Positions 33,661 to 45,600 of a DNA stretch of 64,000 bases are shown piece by piece (position 1 is the first letter of the stretch; every line of letters begins with the position of its first letter). A program made the translations under genes and the position numbers. Source of the DNA: Myxococcales bacterium. GTDB lineage: Bacteria > Myxococcota_A > Polyangia > Polyangiales > Polyangiaceae. Under the pieces are notes generated by a model that ran no database searches, was not told the origin of the DNA, and saw nothing but the letters and a program-made list of their open reading frames with translations. The stretch lies in contig JANXLV010000351.1 of the NCBI GenBank assembly GCA_025355005.1, forward strand, positions 1 through 64,000, given 5' to 3'.

Positions 33661-36600
33661 CTAGACTTCGGCCTTCCAGGTCTCGAGCAGCTCCTTGGCG
33701 CTGGCCAGCGTGTTGTCTTCGTCCACGGCGCGCTTCACGAGCACGAGGGCCTTCTTCACGTCGCCTTGCTGGCGCGCGATCTCGCCCAGGTGCTGGTATG
33801 CGAGCGCCTTCGAGAGCGGCGCGGGTGTCTTCAACATGGTGACTGCGCGGAGCGCGCGCGTGGCGAGCTCCCATTGCGAGAGCTCCATGGCGATGTACGC
33901 GAGCTCGGATGCGGCTACGCCGTTCTGTGCATCCACGTCGAGCGCGAGCGTGAGGTTCGCGAGCTCGGCGTCGCGGTCGCCCTGCGCCTCGGCCACGCGT
34001 GCGATGCGATGGTAGATGGCGGAGAGCTCGCGCGCCCGGCGTCCCTTGAACGTGGCCACGCATGCGGTGAGCACCTCCATAGCCTCCGGCAGCTTGCCCG
34101 TGGCGGTGTACGCGTCAGCCAGGATCGCCACGCAGTCGAGGTCGCCCGGGCGCAGTGAGCGCGCCTCCTCGAGCGGAGCAATGGCGCGTTCCGTGGTCTG
34201 TGCATCCTGCACGAATAGCGAGCCGGCGCGCACGAGAAGCGCGAACTTTCCGCCCACGTCACCGGTGGTCTGTGCCTCGTCCAGTGCGAGACCCGCGAGC
34301 TCCGCGATGGCGCCCGTCGCCTCGTAGACCTTCTCGAGCGCCGCACGCAGCTCCGCGTTGTCGGGCACGGCAATGCGCGCGCGCTCGAGCCCGCCTCGTG
34401 CGTCGGCCACGCGACCTGCCTGCTCGCAGCAGAAGAGCAGGCGCTTCGCAGTGTCCGCGATGTACTCGGGGTCCTCGAAGCCCACCAGGCGGCGGTAGAC
34501 CGCGATGGCAGCGTTCCACTGCGACATCTCCTCTTCGAGCCTGCCTGCCACGCGCAGCACGACCTTGTCGCGCGAGTCCGTACGAAGCAGCTCCGTCAGC
34601 GCGGCGCGCGCGCCCTCGACGTCGTTCGCTTCACGGAGCAGCGCGGCGAGCCGCAGCCGGAGGTCGCGCGTGGCGGGAGAGTTGTCGGCACCAGCGGCAG
34701 CGCTCATCGCCTTCACGTGGTCGACGAGTGCCTCTTTGCGATCGGGGGTACCGTTCGCGGCTGCCTCGTCGAAGTCGATGAGGGCGGCTGCTAGGTCACC
34801 CTTGTCGCGTTGGAGCAGCGCACGCTGTGCGACCAGCGCGGTTCGCTGCTCCGCACCCACGGCCAATGCGTCGATCGCCGTGCCCAGCTCGGCGATGGCG
34901 CGCTCCAGATCGCCCGCGGCCGTGAGCGCCGCCACCAGCTCTGCGAGCAGCGCGGGATCGGTGGGGGCAATGATGCGCGCCTCGGACAGGATCTGAGCGC
35001 CGCGCGCCGCGTCACCGACGTGGTCCAGGTAGAGGCGAGCTGCCGCATGCAGACGCTCCACGCGCAGCACCGGGTCGTCTTCTTTCTTGGACGCGTCAAT
35101 GAGGTAGAGCTCGGCCAGCTTCGCGGGCTCGCCCTTCTCCTTGTAGAGGGTCTCCAGTCGGGAGAAGAGCGCTGAGCTCGCGCCTGCCTTCGTGAAGCCC
35201 GTCTCCAGCGCACGGATCGCCGCCTCCGAATCACCAAGCTGCGTGCGCAGGTCGGTGAGCGACAGTGCGGTGGCCTCGGCCTCGTCGCCGGTCGCCAGGC
35301 CGAGCAGTCGCTCCGTCATGTCTGCGCGCTCTTGCACCTCCGCGGCGCCGCCATCGGCGTGCATGCGCGCGAGCGCCCGCACCACCTCGATGTTGTCCGC
35401 GGCCCAGTCGAGACATGCATAATACACGGTCTTCGCGGCGTCCCGATCGCGCTTCTCGAGCAGGGCGCCGAGCTTCTGCGAGATGGTGACGATGGCGGGC
35501 GCGTTCTCCTTGTCCTTCGCGGCGTCGAGCTGCTTCTCGTACAGGGTGACCAGGTCCGCGTCGCGCCCGCCCTTCTCGAGCAGGCCGCCCAGCATCATCG
35601 CGGCCTCGGCGTGACCGGGGTCCTCGTCCAGGATCTCCTGCAGCTGCGGCAGCGCAAGGTCCGCGAGGCCCAGCTTGTCCATGCCGATCTTCACGCGCTC
35701 CAGGCGCATGTTCGTCCGCTCCGTCGCGTCCTCCGCGAACGCAATGACCTCACCGAGCAGGTTCGCGAGCTTCTCGTGGTCCCCGCGCTTGCGGTAGATG
35801 ACGAGCAGCGGCGCCCACGCGTCACGGTCGGTCGTGTCGCGCTGGTGCAGATCTTCGAGCACCGTGGCAGCCAGATGGATGTCCTTGAGCTTCTCTTCCG
35901 CGAGTACCGTCACCTCGAATAGCAGCGCGCGCGCCTCGCCGGGGTCCGAGACCTCCGCAGCCTCGCGGCGCAGAAGCACTGCCTCCGCGTAGTCCTTGCT
36001 CTGCTCTCGCATGGCGGAGAGGTTCGTGAGCGCCCACGCGCGCGCGACCAGGTCTTCCGTGCCGCGCTCCAAGAAGCGGCGCAAGAGCGACTCCGCGAGG
36101 TCCGTGTCGAGGAGATCCGTGGCAACGTCGTATGCCTCGCGCAGGGCGCCGACCGCCCCGTCGCCTGCTGCCCACCGCCGCGCAAGAGCGTCCACCAGCC
36201 CGCGCCGGTCTCCACGCTGCTTGGCGATGCGCTCGTAGAGATCGACGATGTTTTCGTTCGCGGGCATCTTGTCGGACGCGGCGCGCAGGATGAGAATGGC
36301 CCGGTCCGCATCGGGTGCATCCGCGAACGCTTGCTCCAGGGCGGTGACGCCCTCGCTCACGGTCTCTTCGCTCCCGAGGCGCAGCGCCGCCAGGCGGTAG
36401 AGCGCGTCGCTGGGCACGCGGCCCTGCGTGCGCTCGGATTCCACGAACGAGGACAGGATGCGTGCCTGACCCTCCGTGTCACCGATGCGACCGAAGATGT
36501 GCCCGAGCGCGGCGAGCACCTCGGGCATGTCGCTCTTGAGCATGATCGCGGCTTCGTAGACCCGCACCGCCTGCTTCGGCTCGTCCAGATCTTCGTCCAG

Positions 36601-39600
36601 GACTGCTGCCTTGCGCGCGAGCAAGCCCGCAGCGAGCTCCGCTTGTCCGTTGTCCTCTGCGGCGCCCGCGAGGTCGGAGAGGAGATCGACGTATGCGCCA
36701 AGAGAGCCACGCGCCTTCATGGCTGCGCGCGTCTTCTCGTGGATGTTGTTGGCATAGGGCGCGATGCGCACCGCGCGGAGCCGCGCGGCCGTTGCGTCGT
36801 CAGGCTTGCTCAGGTGGGTCTCGTAGATGTCGGCGAGCTCGGACAGGTTCTCCGCGTACGCGCTGTCCTCCTTCGACTTGGCGAGGCGCCGCTCCATCGC
36901 GCGGGAGAAATGCACGTGATCGCCGCGAGCACGAAGCATGGCCTCGAGCCGCTTCGACTCGTTGTCGCTCTCCGTGGCCATCTCCATGGCGCTCTCGGTG
37001 ATCTCCTTGGCGCGCTCCGTCTCGCCCTGTCGCTCGGCGATCTGCGCGAGCTCGAGGAGGACCTCCGTCTTTACGATCGGCGGATCCTCCTTCGTGTCGT
37101 CCTGGCGACGCAGCACGGTGAGCAGCGCGCGATAAGAGCGCTCAGCGCGGTCAAGCTGACCGTCATCGCGCGCGAGCTCCGACAGGGCGCGCAGGATCTC
37201 GGGGTTCGCGGGATCGATCTTGGTCGCGGCATCGAGCTCGACCAGGGCGCGTGCGCGATCTCCGATGGCCAGATCCAGTCGCGCCAGATGGTAGTGGACC
37301 GGCGCGCGCTCCTTGGGCCTGCGACCCGAGAACGCGTCGATCATCCCGCGAAGCAGCGTGCGCGCATCGTCGAAGCGCTTCGCCGCGCCGAGCGCATCTG
37401 CCAGGGCGAGCTGGATGGTGCGATCGTCCGGGTCCAGATCGCGCGCGCTCTCCAGGAGCGGGATCGCGGTGTCGGGCGCGTTGCACCTGCTGACGAGCAG
37501 CTCGGCAGCTTCGCGTAGCCGCAGGAGCTTGGTGGCCTTGTCGTGCGCGTGCTGGGCGCCGCCGATCAGGAGGTCAGCCAGGTTCTTCCATGCCTTCTGC
37601 GTCTTGTAGATGGACACGAGCCGCGTCCGAACCGCGTCGGCGGCGGGTGAGCGACCGATCTCGTCCTCGAGACGTGCCTTCGCGTTCTCCACGTCACCGG
37701 CGGAGAGAAACGCATCCGCGAGCTTGAGCGTGACGTCGGGGCGCTCGTCCTCGAGCGCGAGCTCGCGCAGGCGATCGAGATAGCCTGCGGCGTCGAGCGG
37801 CGCGCCAAGGGTCATCGCGATGCGGGCGAGCGCCTCGAGCGCCTCGCGGGATGCGCCCATGCCGATCACGCGGCGAAGGTGGGCGGTCGCGGCGCGAAGG
37901 TCCTTGCGCTTGGTCTCGGCAACGCGTGCAGCTTGCAGGTAATATTTGGTGGCGGTGTCGATGTCGGCGGCGGTCTCGGCGGCGTCGGCCTGCTCTGCGT
38001 AGAAGCCTTCCAGCTCCACGTCGCGGGCTTCGCGATCGTAGATCTCGGCAAGGCGCGTGATCGTGCGCTCGTGGCGCGGATGCTGACCCAGGTTCTCGCG
38101 CAGCGTGGTGATGACGTCCGCCACGTTGCCCAGGGAGTACTGGATCGAGCTCACGTCGATGCGGAGCGAGAGCTTGGAGTCCTCCGACTCGCTCGCGGCG
38201 ATCTGCTGCAGGCGCAGGCCGATGAGCTCGTCCTTGCGACCGGTGGACTCGTACAGCCCGGAGAGCTTCTTGATGACCTCGTCGTCGCGGCGGTCCTCGT
38301 CGAACAGGACGAGGTAGATCGCGATCGCGCGCTCTGGATCGAGCAGGCGCGTGCTGGAGATTTCTGCGGCGCGCATGCGCATCTCGCGCGTGGCTTCGCG
38401 CGGGAAGGGGAGCTTGGCGGTCTCGATGAGGAGCGTGGCGACGCGCTCGACGTCGCCCTCGTCGTCGTAGATGGCGACGAGCGACTTGCAGGCACGGTCC
38501 ACGAAGGTGCTTGGCGAGCCCGGAGTTCCAGCGCTCACGCTCTCCGGCCCGGCCTTCTGCCAGCGCTCCGTTGCCAGCTTCAGCAGCTTGTCGAAGATGG
38601 ACTTCGCAAGCGCGCGGTCCAGCACGTTGTGGAGCGCGATGTCCGCGGCCTCGGCCAGGAGATCGAGATCGCCGCCCGTGGCCTGCGACAGGCGGAGAAG
38701 GCTCTCCACGAGCGGCCGACCCTTCGCGCGCCGTTGCAGCTGAGCAAGCGCGGCGAGGAGCTCCGCGTTGAGCGGGTCGTGGGCGAGCGCCCGCGTGTAG
38801 GCGGCCTCGGCTGCGTCGGGATCGCCGCGACGATCACGGTGCCATGCGGCAATGCTCGCTTCCATGTCGCGCAGGATCGCGCTGCCCAGCGTCTCCTTCT
38901 CGCGTGCGACGTGCTCGGTGAGGGCGCGGGTCGCCGCGTCCCAGCCGTGTGCGAGCGTGGCGGCTTCCTCGAAGGTCCCGGCCAGGCTCTGCTCCAGCGC
39001 GCCGAACGACCGTGAATACTCGGATAGCGCACGGGCAGCGGCGGTCCAGTCGGCAACGCGGCCGGCGACGCGAATGGTCGCGCGCGCGGCCTCCAGATCG
39101 CCCGGGGCGCCTTCGCACACGCGCACGTACGCAGCGAGCGCGGCCTGATCCTGGCCCAGCGTCTTCTCCAGAAGCGTCGCCATGCGGAAGCGGACGCCCG
39201 AGAGGAACGCGGGCGCCTCGCCTGCGGAGTCGAAGTCACCCGTCACCTGGGAGAGCAGAGCCGCCAGGTCGCTCTCGTTCGTGAGGTCGTTCGCGAGGCG
39301 GTAGAGGTCGTCCTCGCTCGGACGGTTCGCTGGGTCGGCGCGGAATGCACGCGTGAGGAGCTCGAACGCGGCTTGCTTGTCTTCCTTCTGCGCCTCGGAG
39401 ATCTGCGCGGCCTCGCGGAGGATCTCGACGCGGTCGTCCTTGTTGACGGACACGGAGAGGCGGGGCTCGGTGAGCGAGTGCACGCCAAGGAGGTCGCCGG
39501 TGGCGCGGTAGCTCGCGAGGAGCACGCGCACGGCGTCCTTCTTCTGGTCGCCCTGCTCGATGAGGGCGATGAGACCCGCGCGCGAGCCCTCGTTCGCAGA

Positions 39601-42600
39601 GTCCGCGCGCAGTGCGTTCTCGTACGCCTGGATCGCCATCCCCGCGTCGTTCAGGTGCTCGCGGCGCAGATCCCCGAGCTCGCGGAGCAGGCTCGATGCC
39701 TGGAGCGGATCCTCGGTGCGACCGCTGGCGCGGTAGAGCAGCGTACCGAGCTCCGGCCATTGGCTCGTGCGTCGGTAGAGGAGGCGCAGTGCCTCCGTGG
39801 ATTCGTCCGTTTCGCTGAACTCCGTCTCGAAGTCGCGCCATGCAGCGATCGACTCCGCGAGCTCGCCGAGCTCGTCCGAGAGGACGATGGCCACACGCAT
39901 GCGATCTGCACGCTTCTCTGCGTCGGGCACGTCGGCGGCGGCGCGCCGCTTCCGGGCCAGGATCATCTCGCGCCACTTGGTCGTGCGCTCGAAGAGATCG
40001 ACCAGGCCGGAGAGGGCCTCCACGTCGTTCTGCTCGATCTCGAGACGACCTTCCCACGCCCAGATGCCGCGATCGAAGTCGCCCAGCTCCGTGGCCAGTC
40101 GCGCGGCCTCGCCCAGGACCTTCGCCTTCACGGTGAAGTCGCTCTCGAGCACGCTGAGGCGCTCGAGCACCTCCAGGCGCTCGTGCTTGCGCTCTGCTGC
40201 GAAGAGCAACGGCTCGATGAAGCGGCACGCCTCCAGAAGACGGCCTTCGGTGATCTGCGGCGTGCCCAGCACGCGGAACATGAGCTCGATCGCGCGGTCG
40301 CGATCTTCCACGCGCTCAGCCAGAACGGCGGCCGCGCGCATGAACATGTCGACGCGAAGCTCTTCGCTGTCCGTGGCCTCGCCGGCCTTCACGAGGACGG
40401 CGGCGTACTCTTCCAGCTTGCCGAGGGAGCGAGACAGCGCCGAGAGCTTCGACTGGTAATCCTCGGACTCTGGATCCAGGAGCACGAGGTCGATGCGGTG
40501 CGCGAGCGCGCGCTCGTCCTGGGCGAGCACCTCGTACACCTCTGCGAGCTGAAGATGGCGGCGGATGCGCTCCTTCGGCGACTTGATCGCCTCGAGCTCG
40601 ACCTCGAGCATGCGTGCGAGGTCCGCTTCGCGCCCCTGGACGGCGTACTTCTCCTTGAGCAGGGCGGCGGCGCGCTGGCGAACCAGCGGGCGCTTGGGGC
40701 TCACCATCGGGGGCAAGCTCTCCCTTCGAGCCTGGCCTGAGGCCGATTCGGTCCGCGGTGGCTGCAGCGACTCCGCCGACGCGGCCTCTGCCTGGATCGG
40801 CGCAACCGCCAGGGTCCGCTCGAGCAGCGCGATCACGTCGACCTTGGCGTCCTTGGTCTCCGCGTCCTGCGAGCGAAGGACGATGTCCTCTACGACACCG
40901 AGCGCGCTGGTCGCGTCGCCGACGTCGTCGAGCCAGATCTTCGCGATCTTTGCGCGTGCCTCCTGTGCAGCGACCGGCTCGAGGTCCGCGATGCGCGTCG
41001 ACAGGAGCGCGATGAGCTCCCGCGGGCGCGAATTTTTCTCGTACAGGCGCTCGAGGGCAGCGGAGAGGCGAACGTTGCCGGGCTTGAGCGCGAGCAGTTG
41101 CTCGAAGTAGCTGATCGAGCGGTCAGCGCTGTTGGCGAAGTCCTTCGCGATCTGCGCGACGTCCTCCAGGAGCTGCACCTTGGTCACGTCGTCGGCGGCG
41201 GCGGCGATCGCCCGGTCGTAGAGCTCGAAGAGATCGTTCCAGCGCTCCCCAGCGTCGAACACCAGCTTGAGACGATCGAACGCCCACAGGTCGGAAGGGT
41301 CGATCTCGAGGACCCGCTTCAGGATCGTGACGACGCGATCCGACGCCTCGTACCATTCCTCGTAGAAGGCGACAGCGCGCTGGCCGAACTCGAGCGCCTG
41401 CGCGCGATCCTCGACCACGCTGAGAGCGTGCTCGTAGAGCTCCGCGACAGGATCGGGAGACTCGAGTTGACGGGCGAGCTCCTCGGCTTGATCCCACAGG
41501 GTCATCCGCGTGGGCATCGCGCGCGCAGCGGCGAGCACGGCGGCGAATGCATCCGCGTTCTTCCCGCCCTCCTTGCGGAGCGAGATCAGCCGCTCGTACC
41601 ACTCGAAGCGCGTGTCCTCCGCGACCACGACCTCGCTGCCGACCAGCTTCTCCAGGATGGACGCCCGCGCTTGCGGATCCTCGGCGCCATCCAGCGCGCG
41701 CTCGAGGACCTCCACGGCGCGTGCGCGTGTGTCTCGATGACCGAGGAGACGTGCCGCGAGCCCCAGCGCCCGTGTATCGCCCGGGCTGCGCTCCACGACG
41801 TCCGCCACGTATGCCATTGCATCCAGCGCGCGCTCCTGGCGCTCGAGGAGGATCGTCGCGAGCTCCAGCTCGACGCCGCTCCTTGCGGAGCCTTCCAAAA
41901 GCTCGCGCTGCGCGACGAGCGCGACCACGGCGCCATCCACGTCGCCCTGGGCGATCGACAAGCGGGCGATCGCAGCCGTGGCGTCCACGTTCTGCGGATC
42001 GAGGGAGAGCGCACGGCGGTACACGTCGAGCGCACGCCGCGCGTCGCCGAGGACGGTCTCTTCGACCGCTCCCCACGTGAGTAGTGCTGTGGCCTTCGCA
42101 TCTTCCGCCGCTCGCCCGACCTTCCACTCGGAGAGCCAGCGTCGCGTGGACTTTTCGAGCCCCGCCTTCGGCGTGTCGAGCATCTCCTCGAGTGCGGTGG
42201 CTGCCGCTTCGATGCGTGACTCGTCGGTGCCCGGCGTCTCCAGGATTCGGCGATAGGTCTCGATGACGGACTCGCGGAACTGCGGATCGCGGGCCAGCAC
42301 GCGGGCCTTCGCGAGGCGGACTTCGGAGGCGGTGTGCGCGTCCAGCCCATGATCGAGCGCTTGATCGAGCTCCTTCGCGAATTGCGTGAGCGCGTTGGCC
42401 TGCCCCGCCACGCGCTCGAACATGTAGAGGACGTTGTGGTCCGTGGGCGCGAGCGAGAACGCCAGGGCGGCGGAGTCCAGCGCGCCGACCGGATCGGACA
42501 GGCGCTCTTCGCGGATGCCGACCACCGTGACCAGGAGGTCAACCTTCGCGCGCGGCGACGGCGCGTGGGCGAGAAGCACGTCGTAGAGCGGAAGGATCTC

Positions 42601-45600
42601 GGCCCACTCCTCGTACCGCGACAGGATCGCGACGAGCGCGCGTGCTATCTCGAGGTCGTTCGGATCCAGCTTCTGCGCGCGCTCGAACAGCTCTCTCGCG
42701 CGTGCATCCTGGCTCATGCCAAGGGCCGTGTCGGCCGCTTGCTTCCAGTGTTCCATCGCCTGTGCGCGCCCTCGGTCGGGTGCGTTCCGCGTGAGCGCGA
42801 GGTCGCCGAGGCGCTCGAGTGCATCGATGCGATCCAGCGGATCGCTGCCAACGGCGACGACGCGCTCCAGGACGGCGCGCTGCAGCTCTGCGTCCTTCAG
42901 GTGATCGGCCACCTTCGCGACCGTGCCGAATCCAGCGTCGTCCAGCTGGGGATCCTTGAGCAGCGCGAACGCGTGCATGATGGCGCGATCGGTCTGATCA
43001 TGGAGCGCGGAGGTGAGCGCGAGGTCGGCTCGGGTGATGCGGCCCTCGTCCTCGTCGGCGTGCTCCAGGTGGTCCTCGTACAGATCGCAGAGCGTCTCCC
43101 ACTGCTCGAGCTCCGCGTAGAGCTCGGTGAGGGCCTTGTACGCCGCGCGGTCCGCTGGATCCTGGCCGAGCACGGCACGGAAGGCCTGGACCGCGGCGGG
43201 CTTGTTGCCCAGCTCGGAGCGTTCGATGGTGCCGATGGCGACGAGAAGCTGCTTGCGGCGCGCGGGCTCCACGCCCTGCTCGAGCGCGTTGCGATAGAGC
43301 GTGACGCGCTCTTCTGGATTGCCCTGCTCCTGCAGCAGCTCGTCCACGCGGGACACCAGGTCTGCCGACTGCGGTGCGAACGCGAGTGCCCTGCGGTACA
43401 GCGCGAGTGCCGGCCCCACTTCGCCAGCGGCGGCGTGTGCCTCTGCCGCGCGCGTGACGACCATCAACTCTTGTGGTGTCTCGATCGCCTTCGCGCCGAT
43501 CGCGGCGGACAGCGCAGCCGCAAGGCGTTTTGGCTCCACCCCACGCTCCGCGACGGCGACGGTGCGATGAAGCCACTGCTCCACCGCCTCGTCCGAGGCG
43601 ACGGCCTCCAGAAGAGCGCGACCCGCGAGCTCCAGTGCGCGCTCGGGAGACACCTTCTCCGCGATGCTGACAGCCTCGCCCAGCGCTTCCAGGCGATCGC
43701 TGACGATGGCCTGGCTGTCCGCGCGGAGCTCGAGGATCTTGAGGAGGCCGGTCGTGGCGTGCGTGTCTCCGCGGAGGAGGTCCGCGCGGTAGACGGGCTC
43801 GAGCACGTCGGCCACGTCCATCTTGTGCTCGGGGCTCGTGAGGAGCCGCTCGAGCGCAGCGCGGCTCGTCTTCTCCGACGGATCGCGATCGAGCGCTTCG
43901 CGGTACGCCACGATCGAGCCAGGTACGTCCGAGAGGCGGGTGGCACGAACGGCGCCAAGACGCGCGAGCGAGAGTGCGCCTTCGCGATCGTCGCCGAGCC
44001 TCGCTTCGGCTTGCAGGATCATCGCAAGGTCGTCCCAGCGCTTCTGCGCCTCGAGCAGCGGCGCGAGCCGCGCGTTCACCTCACGGTTCGGGCCGAGGCG
44101 ACCGAGGAGGTCGAGGAGGATGCCAGTTGCGCGCTCCTTCTCCTGCGTCTTCTGCGCGAACATGTCCGCCGCGCGCATGGCCAGCGCGCGAGATTCGTCC
44201 TCGGCCGTCGCGTCTTTGCTTCGCTCGCCCAGGACGAACGCGAGCTCCGCCCAGTTCTCGGCCTGTGTGTAGAGCGGCTCCAGTGCTGCGAGCGCGCGCG
44301 GTCTTGCGGTGGAGTCGACCAGGTTTCGCCACGCCGCGATCGCCTTCGTGGTGTCTGCGAGCGGGCCCGTCGCCAGCTCAGCGAGGCGCTCGTTGGTCCG
44401 AAGGCGCTCTTCCGGATCAGTGGAGAGACCGCCGACCTTCTCCAGCATCTCGGCGAGCGCGCGCTGATCGCCCTCCGCCTCGAACAGCTCTGCGAGCGCG
44501 CGCGCCGACCTGAGGAGCGCCTCGGGCGCGGCACCCGCAAGCGCGATCACACCCGAGTGCGTCGCGCGTGCGCGCTTCGCGTCGCCAGAGATGCGCAAGA
44601 GGTCCGCCATCTCCGCGGAGATCTTGGAGCGGGCCGGCGCGTCCTTCGCCATCGTGAGGACGCGACCAAGTGTGCGCGCCGCATCCGACGCCTTGGAGAG
44701 CTCCACCGCGAGGTCGAAGAACGCCTGCCGCACCTCGTCGTCCGAGGGGTCGATACCAAGGACAGCCTCGAACGATTCGTACGCGCCTGGCTTGTCGTCG
44801 AGAGTGTCCTTCTTGATGAAGCCGAGGCGCTTCAGCGGGTCCTTGCGCTTGGGGCCGCGGATGTTCTCGAGCTCGACCTCGATGTAGGGGATCGCGTCTT
44901 CGGCGCGGCCCATCGCGATCACCGCGCCACCGAGCGCGGCTGCAGCGCGCGCCGCCAGCGCCTTCACGGTGAGGAGCCGCTCGCCCATGCGCAGCGCGCC
45001 CTCATGCGTGGCATCCGCGGCGAGCACCGCCTCTACATGACCGATCGTCCGCTCCGGCTCCTGCAGCTGGTTCGCATACACGTCGATCAGCCGTCCGCGG
45101 ACCTTGAGCGAGTCCTCCGGATCGGGATTTGCGTCCGCAGCGAGCGTGGTCTCGAGCAGGCGGGCCACGTCCCTGTAGCGGTTTGCGTGCACGTAGCGTG
45201 CTTCGAGCGCGTCACGCGCCGTTGCGCTGCTCGGTTCGGCGCGAAGCAGCGCCTGGTACATCTCGATGGCCTTGTCGTCCATCTGAGCGCGCTCGTACAG
45301 GATGGCGGCGCGCTTGAAGAGCACCGCCTGGTCCGACTTGGGCTTGTGCGGCGCCACCGCCGCGCACAGATCCGCCAGCTTCTTGTTGGCGTCGGCGTTC
45401 GTGAAGAGCGTATCCAGCGCGTCGAACGAGCCCTGATGGTTCGGAGCGGCAACGACGGCGCGCTCGAGATAGGCGGTGGCGCCCACGTCGTCACCGAAGA
45501 CGTCGCCGAAGAACTGAGCCGCGCGGAAGTAGAACTCGGCAAGAGCTGCCGGGAGGAGCGTCTTGATACGCTTGCCTTGCGAGACGGACTCGTAGGCAAA